Source: Zygnema cylindricum
Lineage: Eukaryota; Streptophyta; Zygnematophyceae; Zygnematales; Zygnemataceae
Reading direction: 5' to 3'
NCBI GenBank assembly: GCA_037447655.1
Contig: JBBHKE010002627.1
Coordinates: 1-64,000, forward strand
Length of the DNA stretch: 64,000 nucleotides
This document shows, in pieces, positions 42,860 through 56,111 of the stretch. A model generated the notes under the pieces. The model had not been told where the DNA came from, did no database searches, and saw nothing but the letters and a program-made list of their open reading frames with translations. The translations under genes and the position numbers were made by a program. Within the stretch, counting starts at the first letter, position 1. Every line of letters starts with the position of its first letter.

Positions 42860-45800
42860 AGTTCAAGGTAAGGCTCCAGTTCAAGCCCATACTTCCCTTC
42901 CTCTTCCTCTGCCTTTGTCCACTCCTTTCCCTCTCCTTCTCCCCTTGCGAACTCCAATTTACCTTACCTCTTTTTTTTTTTCTTTGTTACTGTGATATTC
43001 ATTGGCCACTTTTAAACCTCTTGGTGGCCCGGTAGGGTTTCTGTCAATTTTTATCGTTTGTTGTTTTTGATTTCCCTATCCAAATTATCAGTCCCAAAAT
43101 CATACTTTTCAATGTTGTATCAACCATCTCCTTTCTAATACTTGTGTTCAATTCTGTTATATTTTCAAAAGAACAACATTGTCTCAGTTATTATTTTCTG
43201 CTGCGTTTTTCTTAGGTTGTGTGCCTGTGTGTTAAAGTAAGGGTTTTTTCTGTTGTTTTCCTCCGAAATTGAACCCGCAACATGAGTATCTTTTGCCGTG
43301 ATGAAAATGTGTAAAAACAAAGTACATTTTGCGTCATATTGAAACTATAATGTACTCCAACTTTGGCGTTACCACTGCCATGTCATGCCAGCTCGTCTTC
43401 AAACTTCAACTGAGTCAATTTTATTAAAAGTAGCAGTTGAGCGACGAATAGGAAAACGTTGTCGCACGCGTCACAAGTTTTTGAAATTTTTTGCACAAGG
43501 AGATACACGCTATTTTTTTCCGTGCTCGTCACGTCCATGTACGTAGAAAAATGACAAGCATGTACGAAAGAAAATTTGCAGGGGTCACGGACCTCCACTT
43601 TCATTCATGGGTCCGTTGCAAAAGCCTATGTCGTCGTCTTCTCTTCCCCTCCGTCTCACTCTGCTGCACCTCTCTCCCTTTTCTTAGAATGAAATACAAC
43701 GATACTGGTGTGGGATAAAAGATATTTTTTTTTACACCTTTGGTCGTAGTTTTATGGTATATCAAGTGGTAAAAGACAAAAAGAAGTAATCGGGAAGCCA
43801 TGGCGGAAAGTTTAGTACTAGTGACATCACAAGTGAGTATGACTTTGCAATGTCACAAAACCCCAAATATCAACAATGTCACAAAAACTCGACGTCTACA
43901 ACCATCGCGATAGCTGTATACGTCACCAATTGTCTAAGATTTGTCGTCGTCTACAACCGTCGCAAGTTTTACCCTCGTATACAACCGTCACCGTACAAGT
44001 AACGATTTCATATTTGCACATTGGAATGTTCTGCAAAGTAGTACGGAGAATCTTTGCCAAAATCAAAAGTTACATTTCAAAGTTTCGGTTACATAGACAC
44101 ACAGTGTTTTATTCTCTTTTTACAGAAGATCGCTTTGGATAGAAAAAAAAAATCAAATGGTGTGGTACGTTTTATGTGAACAAATCCATTTCACAAACAC
44201 ACTATTTCCTAAAATTATAATATTTTACGTTAAATTTTACATAAAGTGCCTCACATGGTTTGGTTTATTATGTAGGACGAGTTGCTTTGCATCATGTATC
44301 CATAAGTTTATCATAAATCATAATTCCAATGAAAATCATCTTCGCATTAACTCTAACACGACAAGATTCTGAGTGTGTGAGTTTTGTTTGTAAGTGTCGG
44401 GTGGAGGAGGTGGTAGAGGGAGGAGGGGCATAGATATGTTGCCTGAAATGGTTGATCAAACAAGAGGAAACACATTAGAAACGATTGTGTGGGTGGAAGG
44501 AAAATCATGTGTAATGGAGGTTGAAAAAGATGGAGTAAGGGAAAGAGAATTGGTGGAGTGGAAAAAGGGGGTGAGAGGAAGAAAAAGAGAAATGCGAGAA
44601 AAGAAACAATTGGAGTATGTCTTCACGGTCTTATTCCCTCCCACCCCTCCCCCCCTTTTGTTGTCTAAACTCCTAAAGGAAAAGTCGAAATGTTAGAAAC
44701 CTACGAGGTTTCCTTCATGGGTCCGTTATTTGAAATTGTATGGATACTAAAAGGTCAAACGTGACTGAGCGAATGCGATTAAACTACCCGAGGGTGCCGC
44801 TTGCAATGATACGGTAGGGGTCATTACTAACAAATGGGGGTAGTGCCGTGAGAGGATGGATTTATCTTACAATGTCTACGGCGGTTGGGAAGGGGGGGAG
44901 AGGGGAATGTGGTATGGTGATTTGTCACCAAGCATCCAAGGGTAATTTGTTGGCAAATGCGTCCAAGAAGCTAGATTTTAAAATGAAACCATCGCGACTC
45001 AAAGAAATTGTTCTCATGTAGTGAGAGGTTGGAACTTTCTCCAATGGGAAGCTTCGCGGTTAAAAAAGGTGGTGTTATCACATCGGGGGAGAGGAGCCAA
45101 AGATTATGAGGGAAACATTGCAACAGGAAGAAGGTGAGGGCGCGTTGAGGGGCGCAGCGAGGGGAGGATATAAAACCGAGGAGATCGAAAGGAAGTATCA
45201 TCGCGAAGTAGGGGTGAGCTAGATCTAAAGGCTTGATCGCAAATTATATCTTCTCCTTTTTGAATGTTCTGACAATCTCTTACCAATTTTTTTTGTCTCG
45301 TTTCAATGTGTTCCATGGTTAATCAAAGTTCTTTCCAGTCTTCCTTCAATGTTGCTCAATTCCATCACAAAAATATTTTTTGTTGGTAGAGATGGATATA
45401 TGGGGAGGCAACACTTGTGGGTTTTTTAGGGTTTTTTAGCTAAAAAACCACTTGTCAGTACATTGTGTAACACTATAAAAGCTCAAAAAAATAAACGTTA
45501 GTGTAAGGACTGCTTAATTGGGGTACAAGCAACATTGACCATTAATTACAAAGCGGGTCATTGGTACAATAGGTGTTATCAACGTTAATTCTTGCAGTTG
45601 ATAACATTAATTTCTTGGAGTTATTAATGCCATTTTGCATTCAAAAAGCCAAGAAAAAACTTAACAGTACTACCCGTTTGTAGCCTACAACATTTATTGC
45701 GCTTCCTTGTGTAGCATATTATAAACGATAGATATGTTCTATTCCCATCTCTATTACCTTCAAATTTCTGTACCATACAACGGAAACCTTTCAAAGGAAG

Positions 45801-46260
45801 TATCTACATGTGACAAACACTTAGATACTTTCCTCAACACGTAATAGGTGAATACAGGAATTAGATGGAAAAGAACCATTGGTTGGGAAAAAGAAGGCAT
45901 CAGATATGCAATGCCAAATCAGCAGATTGCTAGGTGGACAAAGTATAGCATTAAACATGATTTATTGAATAAAATCCTTTTTATAAAAGAATATAAACTA
46001 AAATTACATCATGATGACACCTAAAAATACATCAGGCTAACAAATAAAACACTATTTTTCTAAGTATGGTAAGCCGCCAAATATTCAGCAGATGCCCAAT
46101 CAAAATATTCTACATTGTGCACGGACCAATTAGTTCAGCTCCTTCATAATTGTACAAAACCTAGCCTAACAAAACGGTCATTTCAGTAGCAAACGGTAAC
46201 ATTAATATATCGATATTGAATCTAATAATTTATCAAATATTGAGTGTATCAAATACTTCT
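42860..46260. other. No gene recognised
   Basis: It contains a CT-rich stretch (42885-42960), short unconvincing open frames such as 44394-44696, and AT-rich DNA. No domain, RNA gene or element ends were identified. Weak exons could be missed. Confidence 0.5.
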
Positions 46261-46266
46261 CGCCGT

Positions 46267-46716
46267 CTACTCCACCGTCGTGGGCAGATTGCGACCCCTA
46301 TAGCCGGAGTAGCGGCAGTCGGCCGCCAGCGCATTTGAAGCGACATAGTCTTGCGGCCGGCCGTCAAGGAAGCCGCGGCCGCTTTCGCCGTCCGCAGAGA
46401 TGGCCTTTCTTAGCGTCGAGCTCAGCGCGGTGAACGCCTCCGTCTTCTCCTCGCGCCCCTCACGGTAAGTCTGTCCGAGCACTCCGTGAATCGCCGGGGT
46501 GGTCTGTTGACAAGAAAACGGAAAAGGAGAAAAGGAGAATTGTAAGAAGAAAAGTCTTGTGGGTCAGGGAAACATCCCCCGGGAGACACTTCCAGATGGA
46601 GGAGAAAAAGCAACTGTTTGTGTAAAAGAGAGACAGAGAGAGGGAGAGAGGGAGACATAGAGGGAGCGAAGAAGTGAGGGAGAGATAACAGAAAGTGAAG
46701 AGAGGGAGAAAAGGAA

Positions 46717-46803
<87 letters not shown>

Positions 46804-48908
46804 CAAATATAGCGAGGGTGTCTTTCTCACCTCTAGCCAGTTGATTCCGAGGCTGATGTGGGCCTCCGCGTCGTCCGGTCTCCTGAGCATCGGATGCGCC
46901 ACTCGGAGCTGCACCGTCATGTCGAGCAACCCGGCGATGCGCAAACTATAGGTGTCGACGTCGTACACTCCCTTCTTTTGGACGGCCACAAACTTCACCA
47001 CGAGGCCTCCCGGCCCAACGCCCTTGTCTCCCACCTCCATGCGGGGCAACACTTCCCCGTCTGCTCTCGCCAGCTCCAAAAACCCATTTCCTCGCTCCGT
47101 CTCCTTTCCGGACCTCGCTGCGAGAAGGACCGAATGGTCCTCTCCGTCGTCGGCGATCCAGAGGATCCCGAGTTCCCGGATCCATGTCCTCATGGCCTTT
47201 CCGCCGACGAGCAGAGAGGCGCTCTCTGTGCGGTCGTCCAAGTAGCCGGTCATCTTCATGTTCATGTGGAGACGGAGGTCGCTGACGAGGCAGAAGCTTT
47301 TCCCGGGCTCTCCATTGAAGTCATAGTGGGTTCCGTGGGCGCCCACAAAGTGGGGATCGTCACAAACGCGACTGCATTTGATGCCCACACTGGTGTTGTA
47401 TTTGGTCGACCCGCACTCCGGACCCAGACCCTCGGGGTACATGAAGCACTCGCCGCCAGCCTTTCTGAAAGAGAAGAAAAATAAATGGATGTCAATTGAA
47501 GTGGAGTATGACGTGGTGAGGCGTCAAAGGAGACCGTGGTAGAAAAGCAGAAGGAGTTGGAGGCATAGGACAATAAATAATAATAACTCACGTCTTGAGC
47601 CACTGCCAGGTTTTGCAGGTTAGCTTTTTGGCGCACTGCGCGGCACATTCCTCCGCAGAATCTTTCGGCACAAGAGTAATCTTTTTCCCACCCTTTAGAA
47701 TAACTCCTGAAAACTCGCAAGTGCCGAATCCACATGGAAACGGTGTCTCTGGCACCTGCACATCGACACAATATTATGCTTAGAAAAAAAATGACAAAAA
47801 ATATTTTATTTTCTGCTAGCCCGGTGATTTTATTTCTTGCGGGAAAAGAAGAAAAGGGAGAAAACGGGAGTCCAGTGTCTTACCGTATAGTTTCCGACAA
47901 CACCGGTAGGTTCACATGATGGAGAATTGCAGTCAGAAACGTTGTACGCGGGACAGTCGGGGCCAATCGGAGGAGCTGGAGGAGGAGTGGAACGTTTGCA
48001 TTTGCTTCCCACGTTGCTCGGTTTAGAGCCACATTCCAATGCAGGAACGCCTGGGTAGATGAAACAAGCTCCGCTGGCTTTCCTGTAAACCAAAATTTTC
48101 AACAAATCAAAAATCCACCATCATCATCAGCGAGTATCTTCGGTGAAATGGTTCTAGAATAACAAATTTCAAAAGGGAAAGTGAAGCAAAAAGAGACAAA
48201 GCAGATTTTAAAAGGGATTTCTAGAGATGGGTATTTTTTTTTTCTTACGTTTTAATCCATTGCCAGAAGCTGCATTTTGAGGATTTTTTGCATTTCAGAC
48301 AGCATTCTGATGCGGCAGATTCCGGACTTAAGGTCACTTTCATTCCCTGAAGGAGAATAACTCCGGAAAATTCGCAATTCCCAAATCCACATGGAAATGG
48401 TGTGGCAGGCACCTGAACAACAGTTGACATGGAACCCGAAAACTAAGTCAGGTTCCCGCCAATAATAGCAATAACAAGTAGGAAAATAAAAATCTGTTTA
48501 TGTGATTTTCTCATCTTTCCAAAGAGTTTACTTCCTGTAAAACCATTTACTGTTCCTATCCTACCCTTGTGGTTTAAATTTCGATATCTTGGTCTCACAT
48601 TGAACTCTTTTGCACAATTTTCTTCTTCCAACCTCCAATACGTTTCAGCTCATCGGAAAAAGCCAGTTATTAGGTTTACAAATTGTACAAGTTCGGTATA
48701 TTTCTGTCTCTATCTGTTTTTGTGCATTATATATAGATTATCTTACGGAATAGTTTGTGAGGAGGCCTCCAGTTGAGCAGGACCCAGTATCGCATCCACC
48801 GTTGACTTTATAGTCAGGACAATCTGCCTGTACGGACCACATGTACGAATGTACGACAAGGAGCAGTCCGGCCAGACCGGCCAGTGAGGCGGAGGGAAAC
48901 GGAGCCAT
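46267..48908 (-). CDS. Secreted root-cap-domain protein with two PAN/apple-like modules
   Basis: Six exons (minus strand): 48747-48908, 48249-48412, 47884-48082, 47592-47755, 46831-47461, 46267-46503; all introns GT-AG, phases consistent, 518 residues. Residues 1-28 are a signal peptide (MAPFPSASLAGLAGLLLVV...QA). Two tandem modules follow, each encoded by a 164-nt exon (VPxTPFPCGFGxCEFSGVIL ... WQWxKT, Cys-rich, PAN/apple-like) that joins a CFxYPGxxxxECGS segment. The C-terminal half has CDDPHFVGAHGTHYDFNGEP, FCLVSDLRLHMNMKM, HISLGINWLE and IHGVLGQTYRE, hallmarks of the plant Root_cap/LEA-like family. The function of that family is unknown; an extracellular or wall location is inferred. For exon 5 the acceptor at 47462 is chosen because the stronger-looking CAG four bases upstream would break the frame. 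A TATAAA at 49112-49117 lies ~200 bp upstream. Confidence 0.85.
46700..46800. repeat. (GA)n microsatellite in the last intron
   Basis: About 90 bases of almost pure GA on the plus strand, that is CT on the coding strand of the root-cap gene. It lies near the donor side of its last intron. Confidence 0.9.
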
Positions 48909-49107
48909 GGGGAAAGTTTCCGGTAGGGAACTAGAAGATTGGAACTAAAGCCTACTTGTTAAGAACTTAAAAATAATAAGAGAACTAAATAGCGTAGAGT
49001 AAGCTTCTGGTACAAGGGAAGAAACGGTGAGCCTTACTTTTCTAAGGGGAGAATGGGATGAGAAGGAGAGGAGAAGGAGCGCGATGTAGGAGAGAAGGAT
49101 GCCTTCG

Positions 49108-49122
49108 GCTTTATAAAGCTGT
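49108..49122 (-). promoter_or_regulatory. TATA-like box for the root-cap gene
   Basis: GCTTTATAAAGC is self-complementary and gives TATAAAG on the minus strand about 200 bp before the start codon at 48908. This is position evidence only. Confidence 0.4.
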
Positions 49123-49129
49123 AGGGCCA

Positions 49130-51380
49130 TCAAAATCTACCAGGGAACTTTTTCACGTCACGTCACGTCGCCAATGAAACATAAACTGCCCTGAAATTTG
49201 TCGGTTTCTCTATTCCAGGATGTCGTACAGGTGTTTGGCACAGTGAAATTGTACAGATCGATGTTGTTTTTATACATTGTCCTGAGTCGGGAATTCTAGC
49301 AAATCAAAAGGACCGTGTGACGTTTATGACACACGTGACGATATCCGTTGAGATTTCTAGATTTGACTTTGAACACGTTTCATAACCGTCCGATTCTTTT
49401 GTGCCAAACGCCTGGAACTTGGTTTAAACGTTTCAGCGTTTTCCAGTAGTTCTGATTTTGTATCGCACTTTTTGGTCAATGTATGAGACGAATATGGCGT
49501 CATGAAAACATCATCTTTGAAAGTAACGACTTAACAAAGGTTCCGATGGAGCGTTTTTTTCTTTAATTATTTCTCGAATCACACAAAATTTGTCGTGCAG
49601 TTTCTAGCCGTCCGATTCTCATTTGAGGGAGCCCCTGACTGCGTGACCTATTGCGCATACGTTATTGTTTGACGTAAAATTCGACTTGAAGTTGCACAGA
49701 ATGTACGGACACGTGAGAAAACTTTTGAAACCGTACAAATGCGTTGAAATTTGAGGAGATCTTTGAATGAACCTGCAAGTGGCAGAACTTGGTCTTTGTT
49801 CTCATTGTGCTTCTCTGGCGACTTGAAGAGTTTTGTCGGTGATCTGACTGTACTTTACTGCATTGCTCTGGCTTGTATGACACGAGGGCATTTAAATCGA
49901 ACGGCAGTGGAAATATCAGGTGAACACCTCAAAAGTGTACTTTTAGACCGGTTGTCGTGACATGTGAAGTATTTTTAAGTGACTTCCTCAGATCTGTAAT
50001 TTCTTGTTTCTTCTGGCTTTGACCCTTTTCCTCTCCTACTCTTTTCCCTCTCCGTCTCCCCATCCCAACTTCCACTTTTCGTTCCTTTCAACTATACCTA
50101 TCCACTTCCTCCCTCTTCCTTCTCCCCCTCCTCTTCTTGTTCCCTCTCCTCATTTATCTGTTTCTCCCTCTTGGTATTGGGTTTACATACTTCCAATTTT
50201 AAAATTTTGCACCTTTTCAGCTTAAACCCTTTTTCCATTTTTATTTTGATGTGGACATCGATTTTGTTCCAGACATTGCATGTGTATTTGTTTGTTTGTA
50301 AGGTTGTGTAGTTTATCGTACGTTCAGTTTCAGTTTTGCCGTAGTGTAGCGTTGATCTATGGTTCCAACCTAGCGTACAATTTCGGCCTTGCACAGGTGT
50401 CGTAGTTTCGGGTGTTTGGCGGGCTCGCGGTTCTCGTGTTGTGTAATCTTGAGAATAGAGTTGATTTTTTTTGTAAATAACCTGTTGATTGAGTATATAT
50501 CAAATTCCTCGTCTACATCATCCTCTTCACTCCAACTCAAGTCATTAACATCTCCTTCTACACTTATGAATGCCAACCTCCTTCCGTGCGAATATGTGAA
50601 ACTAAATTTCATCCGAAATGTAAGTACCGTTCTATTCTTAAACCCAACTCCGCCGAAAGTGAACTAAAAGACAAGGCGTACAAATTTCTACCAAAGACAC
50701 TCTGATTACTTTCTGAAAAAATGCTCTGAAAATCACTTTCCACAGGATAACATTGGTTCTATCATGCTTATGTACTTTTGGTGGACATTGGTTTATAACC
50801 GCATTACGCTCATTGGGCATAATCATGGATAAGTTCTCAAGCACAATAAGAAAGAAATAAGGATGAAGAACCTGACACCTGCACTTTGAAGGTTCTAACT
50901 AAAATTCAAAAAAAACGCTTTATTTAAAAATAGGATTACATCTGTGGCATGAGTTGCTTAAAGAAAGTTTCGACCAATCTCGACCTCCCAATCCTACCAA
51001 CAGCGCTGTGAAGCGCACTTATTAACCCCTCACACAAAAATCTCTAAGAACTCACAAAAAACAGACAAAAAAAATCAAAAGCTCCTGCTCGTAAATATCT
51101 CTTCTCTTACACAAACTACTCTTTCTTAATTTTCTGCTCTCCCAACTCAAATTCGGACTAAAACACCCATTTTAGTGTTGAAGTGCAGAAGCTGTTGCAC
51201 TTTGCATCGTCTGTTAGCCCTTTCCATGTAAATTTTCACTAGCTCAATAAAGCCATCTCCTTTTCAATTATGTCTGCCAACTTCTTCCGACAAAAATAAT
51301 GTTTGCCAACACTTCAAAGACGTATTACTATCCAGCAATTCAAAATTCACATTTTTGACATATTAAATATAGTTTTGTGT
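49130..51380. other. Intergenic, no gene recognised
   Basis: It contains two CCGTCCGATTCT words (about 49385 and 49608) and a CT-rich stretch at 50020-50170. Open frames are short and unconvincing. Confidence 0.5.
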
Positions 51381-54300
51381 TTATTTGAAAGCAGAGAATA
51401 TCCCCACTTGGCGACCGTTGATTGGTTGAGTAGGGCGGTTGTTCATTCGATTTCCGTTACTGACGGCGGCAACAGCGTCATAGAACTTGATCGCCTGAAA
51501 ACAAACAGATTTTGAATCAGAAAAACCCTCCCGATCTGTTATACGTTGTTATAATTGTACTTTAGTACAGAAGCATCCAATCAGGCAATCACACAACGAC
51601 AAAATTTCTCAGCTCCGCATAGCAGTTACTACACAACAGCACCAGTAGGCAAAGAGAAGCGGCGCGTTACCGTATAGTTCCATCGTGTACATGACATTGG
51701 GTTGGACTTCTAAACACGGAACTAAACTGTACTTTCGTACATACATCTGCAACTACAAACAGAACTTTTCTTGCGACGGCGGACACACATCCGTAATTTC
51801 CAACGTGATGAACAAAAAATGATAAATGGTACCTGACGGTTTCAAATCACGGAACTGCGCTGCGCAAAGATAAAAAATTATGTACTTCCGACAACGAAAT
51901 AGAGAACCCTAATTCCGAACGACAAGTGAGAACGACAAAAGTGTACCTGAGCCGTGGAGATGTACTGCGGTTTGGCCAACACGAACCACTCGACCACCTC
52001 GTCGCACGTGGGAGTGGTCAGAGATCCCAAATAGGTGTACACGCGGTAAGTGAAGTCCGACAGAATCAGGTTGCTCCACACTACTGAGGAGCTTGTGACA
52101 TTGGTAGACGAGACAGTGGAGGGCATGTTGGCGACGATACTGAAGAGAAAGAGAGAGAAAGAGGGAGAAGGGGAGAGAGTTAGGGAAATGGCATTAGGTT
52201 TATAAGGAGAGGACTAAAATACTGGAGGGAAGGATTTTGGGAAAGTGAGAAATCTCTTTAGGAAGTTATGATGCTTAGCACACAAAAAAAAAGAGAGGGG
52301 AGAAGAGAAAGACGAAAAGAGAGAGAAAGGAGAGAGGAAAGAGGAGAGATGAGGAACCAGAGAGGAGAGAGGAGAAGGGGGAGGGGAAAGGAGAGGAGGG
52401 AAAAGAGAACGGAGAGGAGAGAAAAATGAGGAGAAAAAGAGGAAAAGGAGAAAGGAGAGGAGAGAAAAGAGAGAGGAGAAAGGAGAGAAGCTAAAGAGGA
52501 GAAAGAGAAAGGAGGAAGGAGAGATGAGAAAGGAGAGTGGAGAAAGAGGAGAAGGAGAGAGGTGAAAAAGAGGGAGAAGGGGGGGCAGATAGGGGAGAAA
52601 GAGAGGGGGAGAAAGGTGGAGTAACAGATAAAGAGGGTGGGAGGGAGAAAGGCGGAGAGGGGAGGAAAGAAGGAGAGGGGGGGAAGAGAGAGGGGGAGAG
52701 AGGGGGCGGAACAGAGCGAGAGAGGGTGTGAAAGAAGGAGAAAAGGTCAGAGAAAAGGGGGAGAGGGAGTTAGAAGAGAGAGGGGGAGAGTGGGGGAGAG
52801 ACGGGAAATAGGGGGTAGATGGGGAGAGAGTAAGAAGAATGGGGGAAGAGAGGGAGGGAGGAGCAGAAAAGGGTAGATGTGTAGAAACTCAGAGAGAGGC
52901 AGGGAGAGGGAGAGAGAGGTTGAAGGAGGGACAGAGGAATAGAAGAAGGGATAAACAGGGGGGAGAGAGGGAGGGGAGCGAATGGGGTAGAGAGAAGGCT
53001 TTTGAGAAAGGAGGGAGTGAGAGAGAAGGGGAGGGAACGAGGGGAGATGGAGGGGAGAGAGAGAGAAGCGAAGAGAGAAGAGGTGGAAAGGAGAAAAGGG
53101 GTGAAGGGGGGAGAGATGAGGAGAGAGGGGCAAAGACAGGGCGAGAGAGATGGGAAGAAGAGAATAGAAATGGGGAGAGAGGAGTGAGAGAGGAGTGAAG
53201 CAAAGAAGGGGAGAAGGGGGAAAGGGAGACAGAGCGAGGGTGGGAGAGAGGGCGCGAGAGTGGGAGAGAGGAGGAGAGGAAGAGTGAAGAAGAGCGAAGG
53301 GGACGAGGAGCAGAGAGAGAGCGACGGTGTAGAGAGGGGATGAGAGGCGAAGGGGGAGGGGACGATAGGTGAAGAAATGGGAAGAGTGAGGGAGAGCGGG
53401 GGAAAGCGTGGAAGGGCGGTGGTAAACGTGGGTAGAGGGAAAGAGAGGGATGGGAAAAGGGGGAAGTGGGGGAGAGGGGGAAGATAGATGGGGCAGAGAG
53501 AGGGAAGAGAGGGGAGGGAAAAGGTAAAGTGAGAGTGAGTGTGCGTGTGTGAGAGGGAGAGGGAGAGGGAGAGAGACAGGGCGGGAGAGAGTGAACATAC
53601 TCTGCTAAATAGGGGTTGTCGGTTTCGTCGGGATCCACGGCGAGAAGACAACCAACCACGGCGATCTTTCCGGGATTACTGTCGCTAACGTGAACGAAGT
53701 GGACCTCGAGAGGAGTGAAGAAGCCGTCAATGCTGTGCTCTGAGAAGCCGTGGAAGTGGAATTGGAGGAGAGTGTAGGAGCTGCCATCCCGGAGAATCAG
53801 CTTGTTGTGCCCGACGTTGGACGGAGTGACCTCTGGTGGGGAAATAGGGAGAAGAGAGGAAGAGGTTTCAGCTACACTTCGTCAAGTTTGAGAGAGAGAG
53901 AGGGAGGGAGAAGGAAGGGAGGGCGGGATGGAGGGAGGACGGAAGGGTGGTACCGCTGGTGGGGAAATATGGTGGACTGAGGGAGAGATTTTCAGTAACG
54001 CTTCTATAAGTTCAGGGAGGGAGGGAGAGAGAGAAAGGGAGAGGATGGTGTGATGGAGGGAGGAGGGAAGTGTGGGAGTGGGGAGGGGTAAGAAGGGAAA
54101 GGAAACACAAAGGGCGAAATGAAGGGAAAGAAGGTTAAAAGAGAAACAAGGAAAGGAGAACGGAAGAAGCGAAAGAAAAGAAAAACGGAAAGAGGGAAAA
54201 AAGGGAAAGATGAGCGGAAGGAACGAACGGAGGAAGGAAAAAAGGAAATGGGAGAAAGAAATAAGGAAAGAAGAAATTGAAGAAGTGAAAAATGGGAAAC

Positions 54301-55070
54301 AGAGAAAATAGGGAAAGAGGGGGGAAAAGGGTAGAAGGGAAGAGGAAAACATGGGAAGACGGAAATGAAGGAAATGACGGGAAGAAGAGAAATAAAGGAA
54401 ATGAAACAGAATGAAGAAAAGGAAGGAAAAAAGAGAAATAATGGAAGTTGAGAAAGATGAGAAAAAGGGAAAGAAAGGTAGCGCAAAATAAGGGGAAGAA
54501 GGGAAGATGGAAAGATGGAAAGAAGGAAAAAAATGGGACGATGGGAAGAAGGAAAAAAATGGGAAGATGGGAAGAAGGAAAAAAATGGGAAGATGGGAAG
54601 AAGGAAAAGAAGATATGCTGGAAAAGAATGGAATAAGTGGAAAGTTGTACCGATTACGTGACCGTTGTTTTTGACGTTGAAAGTGTTCGATGACACATAG
54701 TTGAGTCCGAAGGTGAAGCTTATGCCCTTCTCGACCACTTCATATTTCACGATGTCGATGGGAGATTGTCGGCTTCCAACGTTACAGGCGCCAGCCTGCG
54801 ATAATATTTACAGCTTGCAGTCTGTCAGATGTCGCTAGTTTTCTCTCTTCAGTAAGTTCCCTGCTTTTGAAAGCAAAAAAATACATACTAAAGAATCCCG
54901 TTAAAACCGCTAGTTAAGGTATTTTTGTTTTTATCAGTATTTTTTCCCTGACATGGACTCACCCAGTCTTCTCCAGAGAGAGTGTAGTTGAAAGTTGACC
55001 CTTCGGATGCAAAAGCAGGAGCCGAGAAGGAGAGAAGAACGGCAATCAATGCGAGTGACATTGAAGCCAT
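51381..55070 (-). CDS. Secreted alpha-carbonic anhydrase
   Basis: Catalyses reversible hydration of CO2 to bicarbonate. Exons (minus strand): 54963-55070, 54651-54795, 53601-53832, 51947-52139, 51381-51494; all GT-AG with matching phases; 263 residues, normal for the family. The signal peptide is MASMSLALIAVLLSFSAPAF (cleavage near AFA-S). The alpha-CA hallmarks are GSRQSPIDIV, NNGHVI, QFHFHGFSEHSIDG (two zinc His and the Glu of SEH), PLEVHFVH (third zinc His), YLGSLTTPTCDEVVEW and NRPTQPINGRQV. All zinc ligands are present, so it should be active. An in-frame ATG lies further upstream (55142), but the methionine at 55070 gives the signal peptide. The secreted location suggests external CO2/bicarbonate supply for photosynthesis, which is inference. 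Introns 2 and 3 are long CT-rich tracts on the coding strand. Confidence 0.93.
52140..53600 (-). repeat. Polypurine/polypyrimidine intron 3 of the carbonic anhydrase gene
   Basis: Nearly 1.4 kb of AG-rich plus strand (CT-rich sense strand) built from GGGAGAGA-, GAGAAAGG- and AGGAGAGG-type units without one fixed period. The long Ser/Leu/Pro and Arg/Glu/Gly frames in it are composition artefacts. Confidence 0.9.
53833..54650 (-). repeat. Polypurine/polypyrimidine intron 2 of the carbonic anhydrase gene
   Basis: AG-rich on the plus strand. It has a tandem segment at 54515-54610 of GGAAGAAGGAAAAAAATG-type units (~26-27 bp, about four copies). Confidence 0.85.
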
Positions 55071-56107
55071 GCTCCTATTGGCTGATGTAAAGACAAAGTA
55101 AAGATTCTTAGAAACTAAACTGCGCAGCAAGCGAGGTTTCACGCGCGGTTCAAAAGTGCTTTACAAGGTAATGGTATTAAATGAAGTGTTGAAAAAAAGG
55201 ATGACGTCTCTGATGATTAAATATATAATCTTAAATGCGATAGAATTCGGAAGTGAGATGGCTCGTTGACCAAAATTATGTGCGGCTGTCATTTAAATAG
55301 TGCTTCAATAGTTTCACACGTGTCCCTACCAGATGAATATTCGCAGGTGTCTGGAGCCGATCTGGCGCTCCCCGGCCGATGCAGTCGCCCTTTATCCCAT
55401 AACCCAAGTCCAAATCCTTCCAGTAGCTACCGACTGGGAACACGACAGAAAAGGGCGACAGTCGTATGTACTGCAGGCGAATCCGTACAGCTGCAAAACG
55501 TTTGTCGTTGAAGCAAAAGGTGCACCAAATTGTATCTTCACGAATCGAAAATGTCTACATGTTTTATATGTTTTTACGGTCAGACCTTCAAATCTGGTAC
55601 GAATCCATCGAGCCGACAGTTTTAGTCCACTGAAAATGCGTACGTCACAGAATCTTAATTTACGGGTAGATTTTGACACGCAATTTAGCAAACTTTTTTT
55701 CTATTTTCCTTTGTTTTAATCTTTTTTATCTTTATGACACGTGTTGAAAACTTGGTGGAACTGTAACAAATTCTGTACAAATTCGCTTCTCGCTTACGTC
55801 ATACGTGACAGTGCAGAATAAAATATTGCGCGGTGAGGAACTACCTCCGGTATTTACGGCGCTGACTGGGCTTCCGCAGTGATGACGTGGTAATGTTTTT
55901 GCCACGAAAAAGCCATCATGGACACAACTAGAATTCTTTCTAAGGACCATCGTACGCCTACGTGGAAAAGTACGGTCGATCACAATCATCAATCGACGGC
56001 AATGTTATTAGTTGTTCAAATCTTATAGTACGCACGAAACGAACGCACGAATAATACGTTAAAATAGCCTATGCATTATCGAATGCATGCCGCTTCTCCC
56101 TACAATG
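55071..56107. other. Upstream of the carbonic anhydrase, no gene recognised
   Basis: A TATATATT-like word near 55213-55220 (minus sense) could serve the carbonic anhydrase gene. The frames at 55266-55719 are not recognised. Confidence 0.4.
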
Positions 56108-56111
56108 TACA

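Noticed and set aside
44394-44696. 100-codon plus-strand frame
   Set aside because: Charged low-complexity frame in purine-rich DNA without any recognisable domain.
46858-47484. 208-codon plus-strand frame
   Set aside because: Antisense shadow of the root-cap domain exon.
52747-53659. Long Ser/Leu/Pro-rich minus-strand frames and Arg/Glu/Gly-rich plus-strand frames
   Set aside because: They lie inside the polypurine intron of the carbonic anhydrase gene and are produced by composition.
53882-54750. Phe/Ser/Pro-rich minus-strand frames of up to 248 codons
   Set aside because: Intron 2 of the carbonic anhydrase gene; the only real part is the exon at 54651-54795.
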